Part shown: piece by piece, positions 40,150 to 51,359 of the stretch | Layout: every line of letters starts with the position of its first letter | Numbering within the stretch: the first letter of the stretch is position 1 | The notes under the pieces: generated by a model | The model's database searches: none | Told to the model about the DNA's origin: nothing | The model's input: the letters and a program-made list of their open reading frames with translations, nothing else | Made by a program: the position numbers and the translations under genes | NCBI GenBank assembly: GCA_028622995.1 | Contig: JAJQJQ010000079.1 | Location: 477,172-541,171 of the forward strand | Reading direction: 5' to 3' | From: Panagrolaimus kolymaensis | Taxonomy: Eukaryota; Nematoda; Chromadorea; Rhabditida; Panagrolaimidae | Length of the DNA: 64,000 nucleotides

Positions 40150-40835
40150 TTAAGGATTGAAACAACGATTGATGAAACGACGCTTGCCAAACATGGTCCA
40201 ATGTTTATCAGCACCACCAAAGTTCTTGAAAACTATATCAACCAAACGATCACCAAGTTCTTGTCGGAGTTGTTGCAAGTAAGCTTTCAATGTTTCTTCT
40301 TCTTGAGCAGTTTTCGGAGCACCAAAGAAATCCTTTAATGGGAATCGAGCGTCACCAGGAGATGGAAGATTATGTTGGATTGCAATATCACGTAATTTTC
40401 TTAAAGCTTCTTGTTTGTTTTCCATCTAAATTTGATGATCATTAGTACAGTATAAAAACTATCAGTAATTGATAAAACTTACACCATGAAGTTGTTTGCA
40501 ACATTCGATAATATATAAAAATAAATACATTAGAGTACGATCAGCTTGTCCTTTGATTTTGAACTGTTGATGGAACATTGCTGGACGAAAAATGTAAAGA
40601 GCTTCATCGATTATATCTTGGCTGTCTGAAAATATATGTAATTAAAGGTGGAATATAAAATGTACAACTAACTGTCGTTAATAATTTGAGCAGGTCCACG
40701 ATATCGAGTTCTTAGAGGTAGAATTTGCATAGAAGCAATCGCAGGATATTGAGTATCACTATTGAAACTTGAATGATAGCCAATGGCTAAAAGCTCTTCA
40801 TATGGGAAATCGAGTTGAACAATTCGTTGATTCAT
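40150..40835 (-). CDS. arx-5: ARPC3, 21-kDa subunit of the Arp2/3 complex
   Basis: Structural subunit of the actin-nucleating Arp2/3 complex. Exons 40835-40673, 40625-about 40485 and about 40434-40150 join into about 196 residues. Conserved blocks: GYHSSFNSDTQYPAIASMQILPLRTRYRGPAQ, DIIDEALYIFRPAMFHQQFKIKGQADRTLMYLFLYIIECCKQL, FPLKDFFGAPKTAQEEETLKAYLQQLRQELGDRLVDIVF and the end WTMFGKRRFINRCF. The ATG follows TTTCAG directly. Oddity: about 18 residues (MNQRIVQLDFPYEELLAI) precede the GYHSSF block where other ARPC3 proteins start with about MPAYHS, so this is an N-terminal extension or the true start is misread. Confidence 0.93.
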
Positions 40836-41349
40836 TCTGAAAATGGAAAAAGTAAAACAAAGGCAAAAAACGAAGAAAAATTGGAAGTAAATAAACAAAG
40901 AAACACACGCGCGTTTGAAAAATATATGTAAGAGTAAAGTAACGAGGCGAGTAAACGCTAATCAAATACAAAAACGATAAGCTATCGGTATCCTTTATGT
41001 ACAATACAAAATCAACTAGCTACTAGCAAAAAATAATTGAATAGAAAAAAATTGTGAATAACAAAAGCAATGATCGATCAAATGTTTGATTTTTTGGCTG
41101 CAACGCTGCTTGAAACTGTTTTTGGATCAGAAGGCGCAACGCCAAGCTTAGAGAAAAAAATGCGCAATTTTTGTAAAAATGGTAGCATCTTATAAAGTTT
41201 TGTTTTGATGTTTTTTTACACCAATAAAATTTGGTTTCAATCAATTGCAAAAAATACAAACATTGGATCGATTTGCATTATTGAAATTTGAATTTTTGAA
41301 ATAATGAATAACCCGTAGAAATAGCATCTTTGTATCTGAGTTTTTTTTG
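40836..41349. other. Intergenic region, no gene seen
   Basis: About 510 AT-rich bases; no coding signal recognised. Both flanking genes are on the - strand. Confidence 0.55.
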
Positions 41350-41896
41350 TCATTTGGAAGAATCAGCTTGTTCGCTCCTTTCAGCATCTGAAACACTTCG
41401 AGCAGCAATTTCTTCTTGATACATTTGTTTTGTCGCTGTTATATAATCCATTGAACATACTGTTAAGAATGAAATCCAAGTTCCTAACGTTTTAAAATCT
41501 TCCGCTGCTAATTGAAATACTCGCTTCGTTCTAGAAAAATGGAAATGGTTTATTCGAGCAAGAAAAAAAACTTATAACTAACGATTTAAATCTAATAGCA
41601 AATGAATATTGTCTCCCTGTTTGATTATCATCTGATGGTTCAATAGTGCAATCTTCAACAATTAAAAGAAATATTGGGTTATCCATTTGGGTTTCCGATT
41701 CAAAGAAAAACAATAAATTTGCTTTTAAAACAGCAAAAGTTTGTCGCCATCGATCTTCCTGAAAGATAAAAATTTACATATTAAAAATTAAGAATTTTTA
41801 GTTAATAACCTGCATCACAAATAATTTACCGGATACAGTTCGATCATAAGATTTATCATTTATTAAGGAAACTAAAGATCTCCCATTGGCTAACAT
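41350..41896 (-). CDS. PH-domain protein resembling Sesquipedalian (PHETA/FAM109)
   Basis: A small protein that is almost only a PH domain. Exons 41896-41810, 41758-41583 and 41530-41350 give about 147 residues. It reads MLANGRSLVSLINDKSYDRTVSGKLFVM, DRWRQTFAVLKANLLFFFES, PIFLLIVEDCTIEPSDD..RQYSFAIRFKS, TKRVFQLAAEDFKTLGTWISFLTVCSMDYI and an Ala/Glu-rich tail. The W in the last helix (TLGTWISFL) is the PH hallmark, and the LFFFES...I.LEDCTIE pattern resembles Sesquipedalian proteins, which work in endosome recycling with OCRL. It lacks the long Pro-rich C-terminus and F&H motif of the vertebrate proteins, so the specific family is less sure than the PH fold. Confidence 0.72.
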
Positions 41897-42580
41897 TTTT
41901 TACTATTTATTTTATGGAAACTTTAGAAAATTGAATATGCTTTTTGTGTACAAACGAATGAGATGAGTCAACATTGTCCGAATCAATCGAAGAAGTGAGT
42001 TTCACCGCGAAAATATATTTATATTTTGTACTTTTTCAATTTTTTGCTAATCCATTTTACTCGCTGGTTTTTTTTGTTAGAGAAAGGTATGGAAGAAATT
42101 ACCATTAAAAATGCTTTGATATGTTCGTTTACAAATATTTTTTTTTGTTTTTCCAAGAAGAACACTCGTGTCGATCTATGATAACATGAATCTTTGAACA
42201 ACGCCACATGATTTCTTTTAAATCATGTTTGTTGTGTTCCTTTAAGATCTTTCGTAAAAAAAGAAGCCTGATTTTTTTGTTTTTGTAAAACTTTGCTTTC
42301 CCAATTTATTTTCTTTCAATCAATCAGCTGTATTTTGATCATGACATACCTTGGTGAAACAGCAATGTGTTTGCCTGATTTATATCAATAAACAAAACAA
42401 AAATTTTTTACAACTTATATTATTGAAAAGTCAAAAAACTAAAATAAAATCTTTGCATTATTATTATTTTTTTAGTACACCGTAATTGCGTGAATATTAT
42501 TAATAAAAGACAAAAGAAAAAAGTGAAAAGTGAGATCAAATTTGCTGGTTATTGTTCTTTTTTTGTTGATAAAAATTTTT
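41897..42580. other. Intergenic region, no gene seen
   Basis: About 680 bases, AT-rich, no supported coding potential; - strand genes on both sides. Confidence 0.55.
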
Positions 42581-43570
42581 TTATATTGCGCTTGTAAGAA
42601 GGCTTTCTCCTTTGGAAGTAGTAAATTTGCTGCTAAAATCACTGATATCATTTCCTCGACAAAGCGGTAATACAGTGCTTGGTTCATGTTGATATCTTTC
42701 ATTATAAGCAGTCCATGCACGGAAATATAAAAAGCATCGATACAGCACATACATAAGTAATACAACAGTGAGCATGTAAATAGTTAATGGAATAACAATA
42801 TTTAGCCAAGGTAAAGCTTGAAATGGAAGAGGATATGATTTATCTTCATAATCTTTAACTATCATCATGAAAGTTGTTATATCAACAAATGGGCCAATTG
42901 TTGCCTAAAAAATGGTTTCTTTGGGGATAAAAAAATTACTGTATTGAATTTTAGTACCTGGCTAAGAGCAAATGGCAAAAGATAAAACCTTCTATATTTA
43001 TAAAGCCCGCCATATAAAATTGCCACGGGTGGAATTTGAATAAATCGACAAATCATTAGCAACACAATCCTCGCACTTATATCACCTCGCTTTATTTCAT
43101 CTCGAGTTAATAAAATAATAATACCAAATACAATTTCTTGTAAAACTAATGTACAAAAAACATAAGTTCCAATTTTAATGTGAAGTAATCCAAAACAAAT
43201 TCGATGCCCACGTGAATCAAAATATCGTTGATCATTTTTTTCTCCTCTTTCATGATATTCCTAAAAATTATTTAGTCATGAAGGAATAAAATTTATTTAT
43301 TTAAGTAGGTCTTATTTTTTTTTTATTTCTAACACTTTTTTTTATAACAAGAACTAATAACAAAAAAGCAGCCCTCGAAAAAAAAGAATGGTGTTAGTTG
43401 CGTAGGCGCAAGCAATATAAATTATTTATAAAAAATGGTAGCAAAAGCATTAAAGAAAAAAATCTTACATTTGTTAATTGTTGTCGAACTGGAAAATGTG
43501 ATGGTGGAGGAGTATTTTCACGAATTTTATCCAAATCTGTTAACGAATTTGAACCTCGCATTTTAACCAT
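42581..43570 (-). CDS. LAPTM4-like four-transmembrane protein (copy 1)
   Basis: Exons 43570-43469, 43260-42958 and 42904-42581, about 242 residues. After a polar N-terminus (MVKMRGSNSLTDLDKIRENTPPPSHF) comes the LAPTM-style entry RICFGLLHIKIGTYVF running into TM1. Three more hydrophobic segments follow: IVLLMICRFIQIPPVAILYGGLY, FYLLPFALSQATIGPFVDITTFMMIV and LNIVIPLTIYMLTVVLLMYVLY. The tail is polar (YFRAWTAYNERYQHEPS...). Loop and TM placing resemble lysosomal LAPTM4/5 proteins (CC..C.RTG entry, ..PFF.YQ.FD.. before TM3). The call rests on layout and a few motifs; it could be another nematode four-TM family. Confidence 0.6.
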
Positions 43571-44866
43571 TTTTTATTTTTTGGAGGCCACTAAAAAACC
43601 AATCAATTCAACAATTACTTAGGTTAAATAAAATTAAATGAGAATAAAAAACGAATGAAAAAATAAACAAAAGTGTAAAAAAATTTGTTATATGAAACGG
43701 AGACACGAGAAAAAAAGAAACTCTGCAAACAAGCTTTTTTTGAGATTGATTTGTGACAGATGACTAAAAAAAATATGTATCTGGTTTAAAACAAAGCATT
43801 TGAGGTAAAAATAAAAATAAATAATGAAGGAAAATATTAACAGGGGTAAATAAAATAATTATCATTTTTTTCTACAGTTTTTTATGATTCTTCAACTTTC
43901 GTTCAATCTTTCCTTTTAAAAAAACGTGAAAAGAGAAAACGAAAATAGATAGGAAGAAACAATAGGCGCTGAAAAATCTTCTATGTATTACTGCTGCCTC
44001 TCATGCTCCTGGCAATCATCCGCCTGTCTTTATCATTTTTTTCTTTTTCTTTTGCAAATAAGTTTAAGAGATTGAAGACAAAAAAAATGAAAGAGATCAT
44101 CCTCTGAAAGAACATGAGCATATATGTGTGTGTATTCGAAAAGCAGCCAATTTGATACACATAACGCAAAGAAACGAACAACAAGACGAGGAATGAAATT
44201 GCACCAACAACGACGTCCGCCATCAACAGCAAGACCAAAAGGGCAAAAAAAGATGTTTCTTCTGTTACTGCTGCTTATGTTAGAGCGTCGTCGTCGCTTG
44301 CTTAAAAAAAATTCTTTCAATCTTTCACTTGCTCGAACAAAAAAAAGAGAGAGCTCCGCGTGACAGACGACGAAAGCACACCAAAAGTAAAAAGAAAATG
44401 GGCGCCATCCTCATCATCCCTCTGGCGCTGTTCACTTTCTTTTAACACATTTTTCCTTGAATGAAAAAAAATTGCTTAATTTTTTTCTTCCAAAGCAATT
44501 TTTTAAATCAAAAAAAATGACAAATATTTATGAGTATTTATTGAGTTTACTTATTATTAAATTAAATTATTTACAAATAATAAAATGTTTATAAAATAAA
44601 AAGCAAAAGCTCTAAAATTTCCACAATAGTATTAAATTAAGTTATTCATAAAAAATAAAATAAATTTCTAACATTTTTTGCAACTTTTTTGATTGATTTT
44701 CTTTTTTTGTTTAGTTTTATTTTTTTGGTTACTCAAAGGCTTAATTAATTCTTTCTCTTTTTTTTGTTTAAAAATTTTGTTAGTACACGTAAGAACGAAA
44801 TGAAAAAGCAAAAACTAGAAAACTAAAGAATGGTTTAAATATTTATTTTTATACAAAAAAGAGAGA
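43571..44866. other. Intergenic region, no gene seen (1.3 kb)
   Basis: AT-rich. An Arg-rich patch near 44120-44370 yields overlapping frames on both strands (ACGACG/CGTCGTCGTCG-type triplets) that look like low-complexity DNA rather than a gene. Confidence 0.55.
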
Positions 44867-45947
44867 TTAAAAGAGTGCACTGTTGACACGTTCAAGATGA
44901 TGCTCGATGTGAGGTTCTTGCTCTTCGTAAAAATCAATATCGGCTCTAAAAAGTTTTCAATGAAAAAAAAATTTATAATTCTAGTTTCTTACTCGATAAG
45001 TCTCTTTTTATCTCGAATCATGACAAATGTCATACTGCCTATAACTAAAAACCATAAATATATTGCAACTAAACCCATCGAACATGCAGCAAATACAGGA
45101 TATAATTGACTATTACCATGATCAGCCGAAATTAAAAGTATTAAACCAAGACCCATTGCACCCATCATATTAAAAACCTATAATTAAAAAATCATTTTAT
45201 TATTCATTAAATTCCGGGTACTTACGCAACTAAGCTGAAAGGGAAGAAGAAACCAATGAGAATCAGCAAAAATCCCAATGAGCATTAAAATGCTGCTAAT
45301 AAGTTGCAAACCCATCAAAAAGAATGCTGGAACTGTGAGATATTCGCGTTGAATGTCGGTTAAATGTGAATTAAAAAAAGCCATAAAAATTATAACCATT
45401 ATTGAAACAAATAATGAAATAAGTGAAATAACAAATGAGCCAATTCTCAATCGGCAAAACCCACAACAACAACGATATTTTGCCATTAAAGTATATAAAT
45501 TTACTGCAGAATCTGAACCACGTCCACCAATAAAACCTGTGACACTCATGTTGCTATAAAGTGAAACGGTGGAATTTTTAAGATTTGAAAATGCTTGAAT
45601 TAGTGGATTTTGACTATTTTTTGATAATGGTAATTGCAATGAGCTGGAACGACGAATCTGCAAAATTTATCCATTAAAAACTTTTTGAAGAAGTAAAAAC
45701 AATGATTAAAACAAGCAAAAACTTTGTTTTGTTTTTTTCTTCTTCCTTCTTTGTTTAAAATGAGCTTGTAAAAGATTATTCAAGCGATAATTATTCAATT
45801 TAGAAAACAGCAAACAACAATTTTAACAAAACCAGGAAATTTACTTTTTTTTATGATTTTTAGTCCCCTCAAAATGAAGTGAGATAGATAACTTACTTGA
45901 CGTCCTTTAGGGTCATCGGTTAACAAAAAGCGGTTGGACATCGACAT
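44867..45947 (-). CDS. LAPTM4-like four-transmembrane protein (copy 2)
   Basis: Exons 45947-45897, 45657-45226, 45177-44993 and 44945-44867, about 249 residues. ATG 45947 sits four bases after TTTCAG. The Cys-rich entry KYRCCCGFCRLRIGSFVI leads into TM1, echoing copy 1 (ICFGLLHIKIGTYVF). TM2 is FFLMGLQLISSILMLIGIFA, then FLLPFQLSCVFNMMGAMGLGLILLI and VFAACSMGLVAIYLWFLVIGSMTFV. The tail carries DKKRLI, which fits the acidic dileucine lysosomal sorting pattern [DE]xxxL[LI], and ends ERVNSALF. A tandem relative of the gene at 42581. Function (late endosome/lysosome membrane) is inferred. Confidence 0.6.
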
Positions 45948-48900
45948 ATTCTGAAAATGGCCCACAAAAAATTACTGTTTAAAGATAAAATCAAGAAAAT
46001 CATATAGCACGGAGACGTAAAAAAAGAAGGAAGAAATAGTTAACGGAAAAAAAAGGAGGAAATTATATTTTTTTAAAGTAAAGGATTACTTAAGAAAAAA
46101 TACTTTATCATGAGTCTTCAATCTTAAAACCCGAAAGTAAAAAAAAAAAACAGATGCTTTTTCAAGGAAGCAAAAAAAGGAACTAAGCTTGGTATTTAAA
46201 AGATGTTTGCCATTTACGTGCTTTTTGACAAAAAAACCATTTTTGAAAACCCAAAAACTTCTTTTTATCACTTTTTTTTCTTTCGAAGTTACCGACGTCT
46301 AAAAAAGACCATCTTAGCAAAGAAGAAAAAAAGTTGAAAGCAATTACATTTCCAAAAAAATATTGAAAATAGTGGGCCAATTTGCGTTTTTTGGCAGCAG
46401 AGGAAGTCAATGTGAATATTCATCAAACAAAGGTCAAAAAAAGTTTTGATTAGAATGCAAAAACTTAAATATTTTTTGCATTCATAGAAACAGAATTTCT
46501 GTTAAAAATTTTTTTTGGTAGTTTGTAAAATAATTTTTTTTATTCCATCGCCTACAACAATTTTTAAGTCAAAACACACCAAAAATATGAATGCAAAAAA
46601 ATGAGGCTTAAAGAACAAAAGTTTGCAAAACTTTAAAAAACAATTTTCTTCTTTTGTCTTCCATAAAATAAAGCATTTATATTCTATTATTCATTTGAGG
46701 AAATAACAACAAAAAACTCTTGAAAATCAAAACAAATGCAAATGGAAGAAATAAATGCCAGGAAATAAAAAATGGTTAACGCTGAAATGTTTTTTTAATG
46801 ACCATGAATTTTTTTTGGCAATGAGCTTTATCGCCTTTTTTTATTTTAATTTGGCTCAGATATTTTATTTTGTTCAATAAAAATAAAATTTAAATGAAGT
46901 TCCTTAGTATCACACTAATAAAAATTCGATGTTCAAATGACGACAAAAAACCCACAAAAAAATGTAAAACAACACCTTTCTGGATATTTGGCAAATGTAA
47001 ATTAAATTTGCTTTTTTGGGAGATTAAAATTAAATAAAAAAAGTTTGTTTGATAGCGTTGTCGAATTAATATAGAAAATGTTTGGAGGCGGCTAACGTTC
47101 TTATTTATTTTCAACTTTTTTAGACTTTGGTCAGAAAAATAATAAATGTTTACAAAACACTTGAAAAATGATGGCAGTTGTGAGATACTTTTTAAAGTCA
47201 TCTTTTCTCATAACTTTTTAACTTAAGTGGTCATGCCTTTTATGATACTTGTGGCATCATCGTCATTTCTGCTTAATGGCGTCAACATTCCCTTATGGAT
47301 GAATCTTTGTTGAACTCAAAATTCAATATGCCAATTGTTAAATGTTTCGGTTTATAAAATTTATTATATCGTAATTAGTAACTTTTCTCTCTCTTTATTT
47401 CCATTTGACTCTTTAAAAAAATTTTTATTAGAAAAAAATTTGGAAGGAAAAATGAATAAATTATTGGTTTTCTATCAAGTATCCTTAAAGATTAGATCTT
47501 TTTGAAAGTATTTGCAAAAGCATGATTAAGTTATTTTTTCTTTTAAATATTTCAATAACATTTTAAAGATTTTTTAAAATTATGACATTTGAAGAAAAAA
47601 TCCAGAACTAGAATTAAATATTTTCGATTTGTTGACACATGTAATGTTTACAAAGTGAGATCCTTTCATTAACAATTGAGAAAGTAACAAGTAATCATTT
47701 CGCGCAAAGTTTTCACTTTTGTTGTATCCTTCTCGGGAACTATGTACATAAAAAAATACTTTGTGTCCTAGAATCTTTCGGCTACCTAATATTTTTTTGA
47801 ATACATTTTTTTTCTTTATAAACTTCAAATTTTGATCAAATTTAGAGTTTGATTTCTCTTTTTATAGTAAAGTATTTATTATTAGGTTTTCTCTCGTCCA
47901 TATTTTACCCAAAAATGTTTAAACATTGTTTTTTTGATATAAAAAAATGATTTATAGTGCTTCACTGATAATTATTGTTTAACAATAAGGTGTAAAGAGT
48001 CACGCCATTTTTCATGCATGCAGAGGCAGACCTCCTCTTTTCTTGTTATTCATCATTTTTCATTTTCCTTCCTCACATTCTTATCGCCGTTCATATACTC
48101 TCAAAAAATACATCCTGAATAAATGTTTGTTTGTGCAACACGTGTTTAAAAAAACGACGTAACTTTTTTAGAACAAAGAGTAAAAAAAGAAAGTTAAGCA
48201 ACGTAAGATAAACACAAAAAATGTGGTAAAAAGAATGTACCAAAAAATTTAGTTTTTTTGCAGTTTGAAAAAAAATTAAAAATATTGTATATCCTAAAAA
48301 TTCCATTTGAGGAAAAAAATCGTCATTAAAAAAATAATATTGAATCATTAATTTTTATTATTTATTTATTGCTCATAAATGAATGAATAGTTTGTTGCTA
48401 TAATGAATCACAAACTCACTTGAAAGCTTCAAACACCATTCATTATTTTCTTCTTCCAAACATTCTTCTTTTTTTTGACCTCATGACTTCCTTGATTTTT
48501 TTTCCTATCAAAGCTGATTACCTTCTTTTTGCAACAATGCTCTCCAAAAAAAGAGGTAAAGATTATGTAGCGTTGAAATGTTAAGCTGATAAAAATTCCT
48601 TTAACATCCTTGTAAGGGATTAACTTTTCTTCCTTTTCTTCCTCTTTAAGCTGCTTTTTAAAACTTTATAGTATAGCTAAAATGTTGTCCGGAAACTTTG
48701 TTGCATTTTTCCTTGAAAACTTATACAAAGATTTAAATACTTGTTCTTTTAATTCCTGATAAAATAAATTACTATAAAAGCAAGTTTCAATGTTGCAAAA
48801 AAAAGTGAATTGAATTTATTTTGAAATATCATCTTCGAAGTTGTCGTTAGTCATCGTGTACATACATATTTCTTCGATGATGATGATGATGAGGATGCTC

Positions 48901-51359
48901 CTGCCAGCCTCCACCATTTGTTATTTATGCGCGTCTTTTTTTTGTTGAATGAAAGCCAGCACCAACGATTGCTCGCGCAGAAATGTACCGCTTTCCTTTG
49001 CTTTTTTTAAAGTCAAAAAAATCCTTAAGTGGAATACACTTTTTTTTCGGAGACTTTCAATCAGTTTGGTGCTTTTATCGAATTCGAGTTGTTGCATATT
49101 TACTTTTTTTTGCTTTCGAGGTTTTAATAATTTTTATAACTCATAATTTTTTTCGTTATGACAGCTTTACTATTTTTTAGTTTTATCACATTTTTTTCTA
49201 ATTTTTTAGTGATCGCAAATTTATGTTTTGTTTCTTTATGTTTTTTCGCTTATCTAATTTACAAATTCTTTTTATCCTTCGTCGCTTTCTTTTTGGCTTT
49301 TGCTATTTTCAAAAATGAATAAAACAGGTTCATTTTTTGTTTTGTTTTTGCAAATACATGTATGCTTTGAAATTTGTACTTTGTCCTACCCCGCCGCCGT
49401 GGTTGGTCGATCAGATCTTCTTCAAAGCGTTTATAAAAAATGAGCACCACGCGACTTTATGTTTTTCTTTTTCCTTACGGTTAAAGGAATTTTGATGTCT
49501 AAAAGGTGTAAGTAGACTCAGCATGCAGCATTCTCATTGTAAAGTTTATTTTGTTTTTTTGATTTTTTCCCTTCTTTTTTAATGCTCATCGGAAGCGCGC
49601 CTGTTCTTCCAAATTGACGCAATCGAGATCATCTCATTTCTCTTCATGTCATGTTTATCATTTGGCTTTTTTGAAGAAGAAAAAAACTGCAAAGAAGAAA
49701 GAATTTTATGCTGCTGTCCTCTCTTTTTTTTTGGCATCCATGTGCTAGCAAACGAAGGCAACGTGGCTCCTTTGCATAGCTACCAGCTGTTTTATAATTC
49801 TCAATTTTCGAGAGCCCCATGCAAGGAGTGGTTTACAACAACAAAGAAAAAGAAAAGTTGTTTTGATGTTGTTTATTTGGTTTCTTTGCCTTTTTTTGTT
49901 GTTTTGGTTATCTAAAAGACCAATTTTTTTTCTCTTCTTATTTTTAGTTTAAATTTGATTCTTGTGTTTAATAAATAAAAAATAGTTGTTGAAAAGGTGA
50001 GAGGAGCTCCCTTTTGTTGACGACATTTTTTTTGTATATTTTTTTAGCCTTTCTCACATGGTCTTTTATTTTTTTGGATTTCTCTTTCCTTATTTCTAAA
50101 GGCTGCGTTAAATTTCATTTTCTCTTTTTCGTTTACCCTTTTCTAACTTTCCCAAAAATGAATTAACTTTTAGCTTTTCCATTTTCCTTTCACCGCAAAA
50201 AAAAAAAACAAAACAAGCTCAACCTTGAATAAAAAAAAGGTAGCCAATTTCCATTCTTGCATTTATTTGTGGCGTGATAATCAAGGGCAAAGTCCTAATT
50301 TAATTCGATACACTTTGAACCATTTTTTGAGGAGGAAATGACTTGAAAAAGTTTTGCTTTTACGACTGTGGTCGCCAACCAACATCATCTTGAGACAACG
50401 GGTTTTTCTTGGCTGTGTATTTTTTTAGAACTGACATAATTGCAAGGTCAAATTTTTATACATTTTTATTAAAAAATAAACCTTTTTTGAGCCAATAAGA
50501 TTATCACTTTTATTACGAATAAAAAAAATATGTTTGGCAAGAAACTATACAATGCACACAATTTTTTTCTTCTTCACCTAACGGTCATTCCTTTTTTATT
50601 TCCTTTGCAATGCTTTAAATTAAACCTCTCAATGGTCAGTGAGAAAAATGTTCGGTCTTTTTTTGCGCAATTTTTATTTTCCTTTGCCTTTCTCTGTCGT
50701 TCTCTTTTGTGTCAGTCTCTTTCTTTTTTCCATTTTATTTTGCAGCTTTAACACATACCAAAATGAACGAACACACCACATTTATTTTTGCGGCATTACA
50801 CATTAGCTGCGAGGGTGGTGGTGTATGAATCAAATTTATGCTTAAAAAAAATCTAATTTATATCATTTTTTTGGCTCAAGTTATTTTTCGATTGAAATTA
50901 TTTTTAGTTGTAATAATTTCTTAAATATTTGTTAACCAAATTTCTTTGTTCTCACTGAAAAAAAAATGTCTTCTTGTTTCGAGATTATTCTTCAAAGATA
51001 AGCAAGCTGTACTTTGGCCAAAGGTTCGATGATCTCCAAATAAATGATGGAGTATGATTGCAATCGCAGCCAACCAACCATTCCAACCTAAGTAACTAAT
51101 GAGACCGCCTATTTTGTTTTGTTTGAAGGAAAGGTGCAAAGGACAATCATCCATCTATCTAACTATTAGTCTTGCCATTTTTTTTTTCTTCTTCTCTTGA
51201 TTGCGTTTTTTCTTTCATGTGTGTGTTCTAATTTAGTATCCGCGTTCTATATTACCCAATATAAAAAATCAGTATTTAAATAAACTTTGCAACATATAAC
51301 TTTCTTTCATATCTACAGATTCCCTTCTTTCCCAAATAATAATATCTGTTATATTAACA
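45948..51359. other. Intergenic region, no gene seen (5.4 kb)
   Basis: Separates a - strand and a + strand gene, so both promoters should be here. AT-rich with many homopolymers. The short frames (46890-47201, 48091-48348, 50921-51154) have no recognisable family, no splice continuation, and biased Phe/Lys/Asn content. ATGATGATGATG repeats lie near 48878. CTACAG at about 51317 may be the acceptor of the next gene. Confidence 0.55.

Noticed and set aside
44033..44363. Arg-rich open frames on both strands
   Set aside because: They come from CGT/ACG triplet-rich DNA; frames on both strands overlap and none matches a known family.
36162..45947. A single operon of the six - strand genes
   Set aside because: Gaps of about 500-1300 bases are much longer than the ~100-base spacing typical of nematode operons.
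50921..51154. 77-residue frame with a possible hydrophobic segment
   Set aside because: Isolated, no splice partners or recognisable motif; a chance ORF is more likely.
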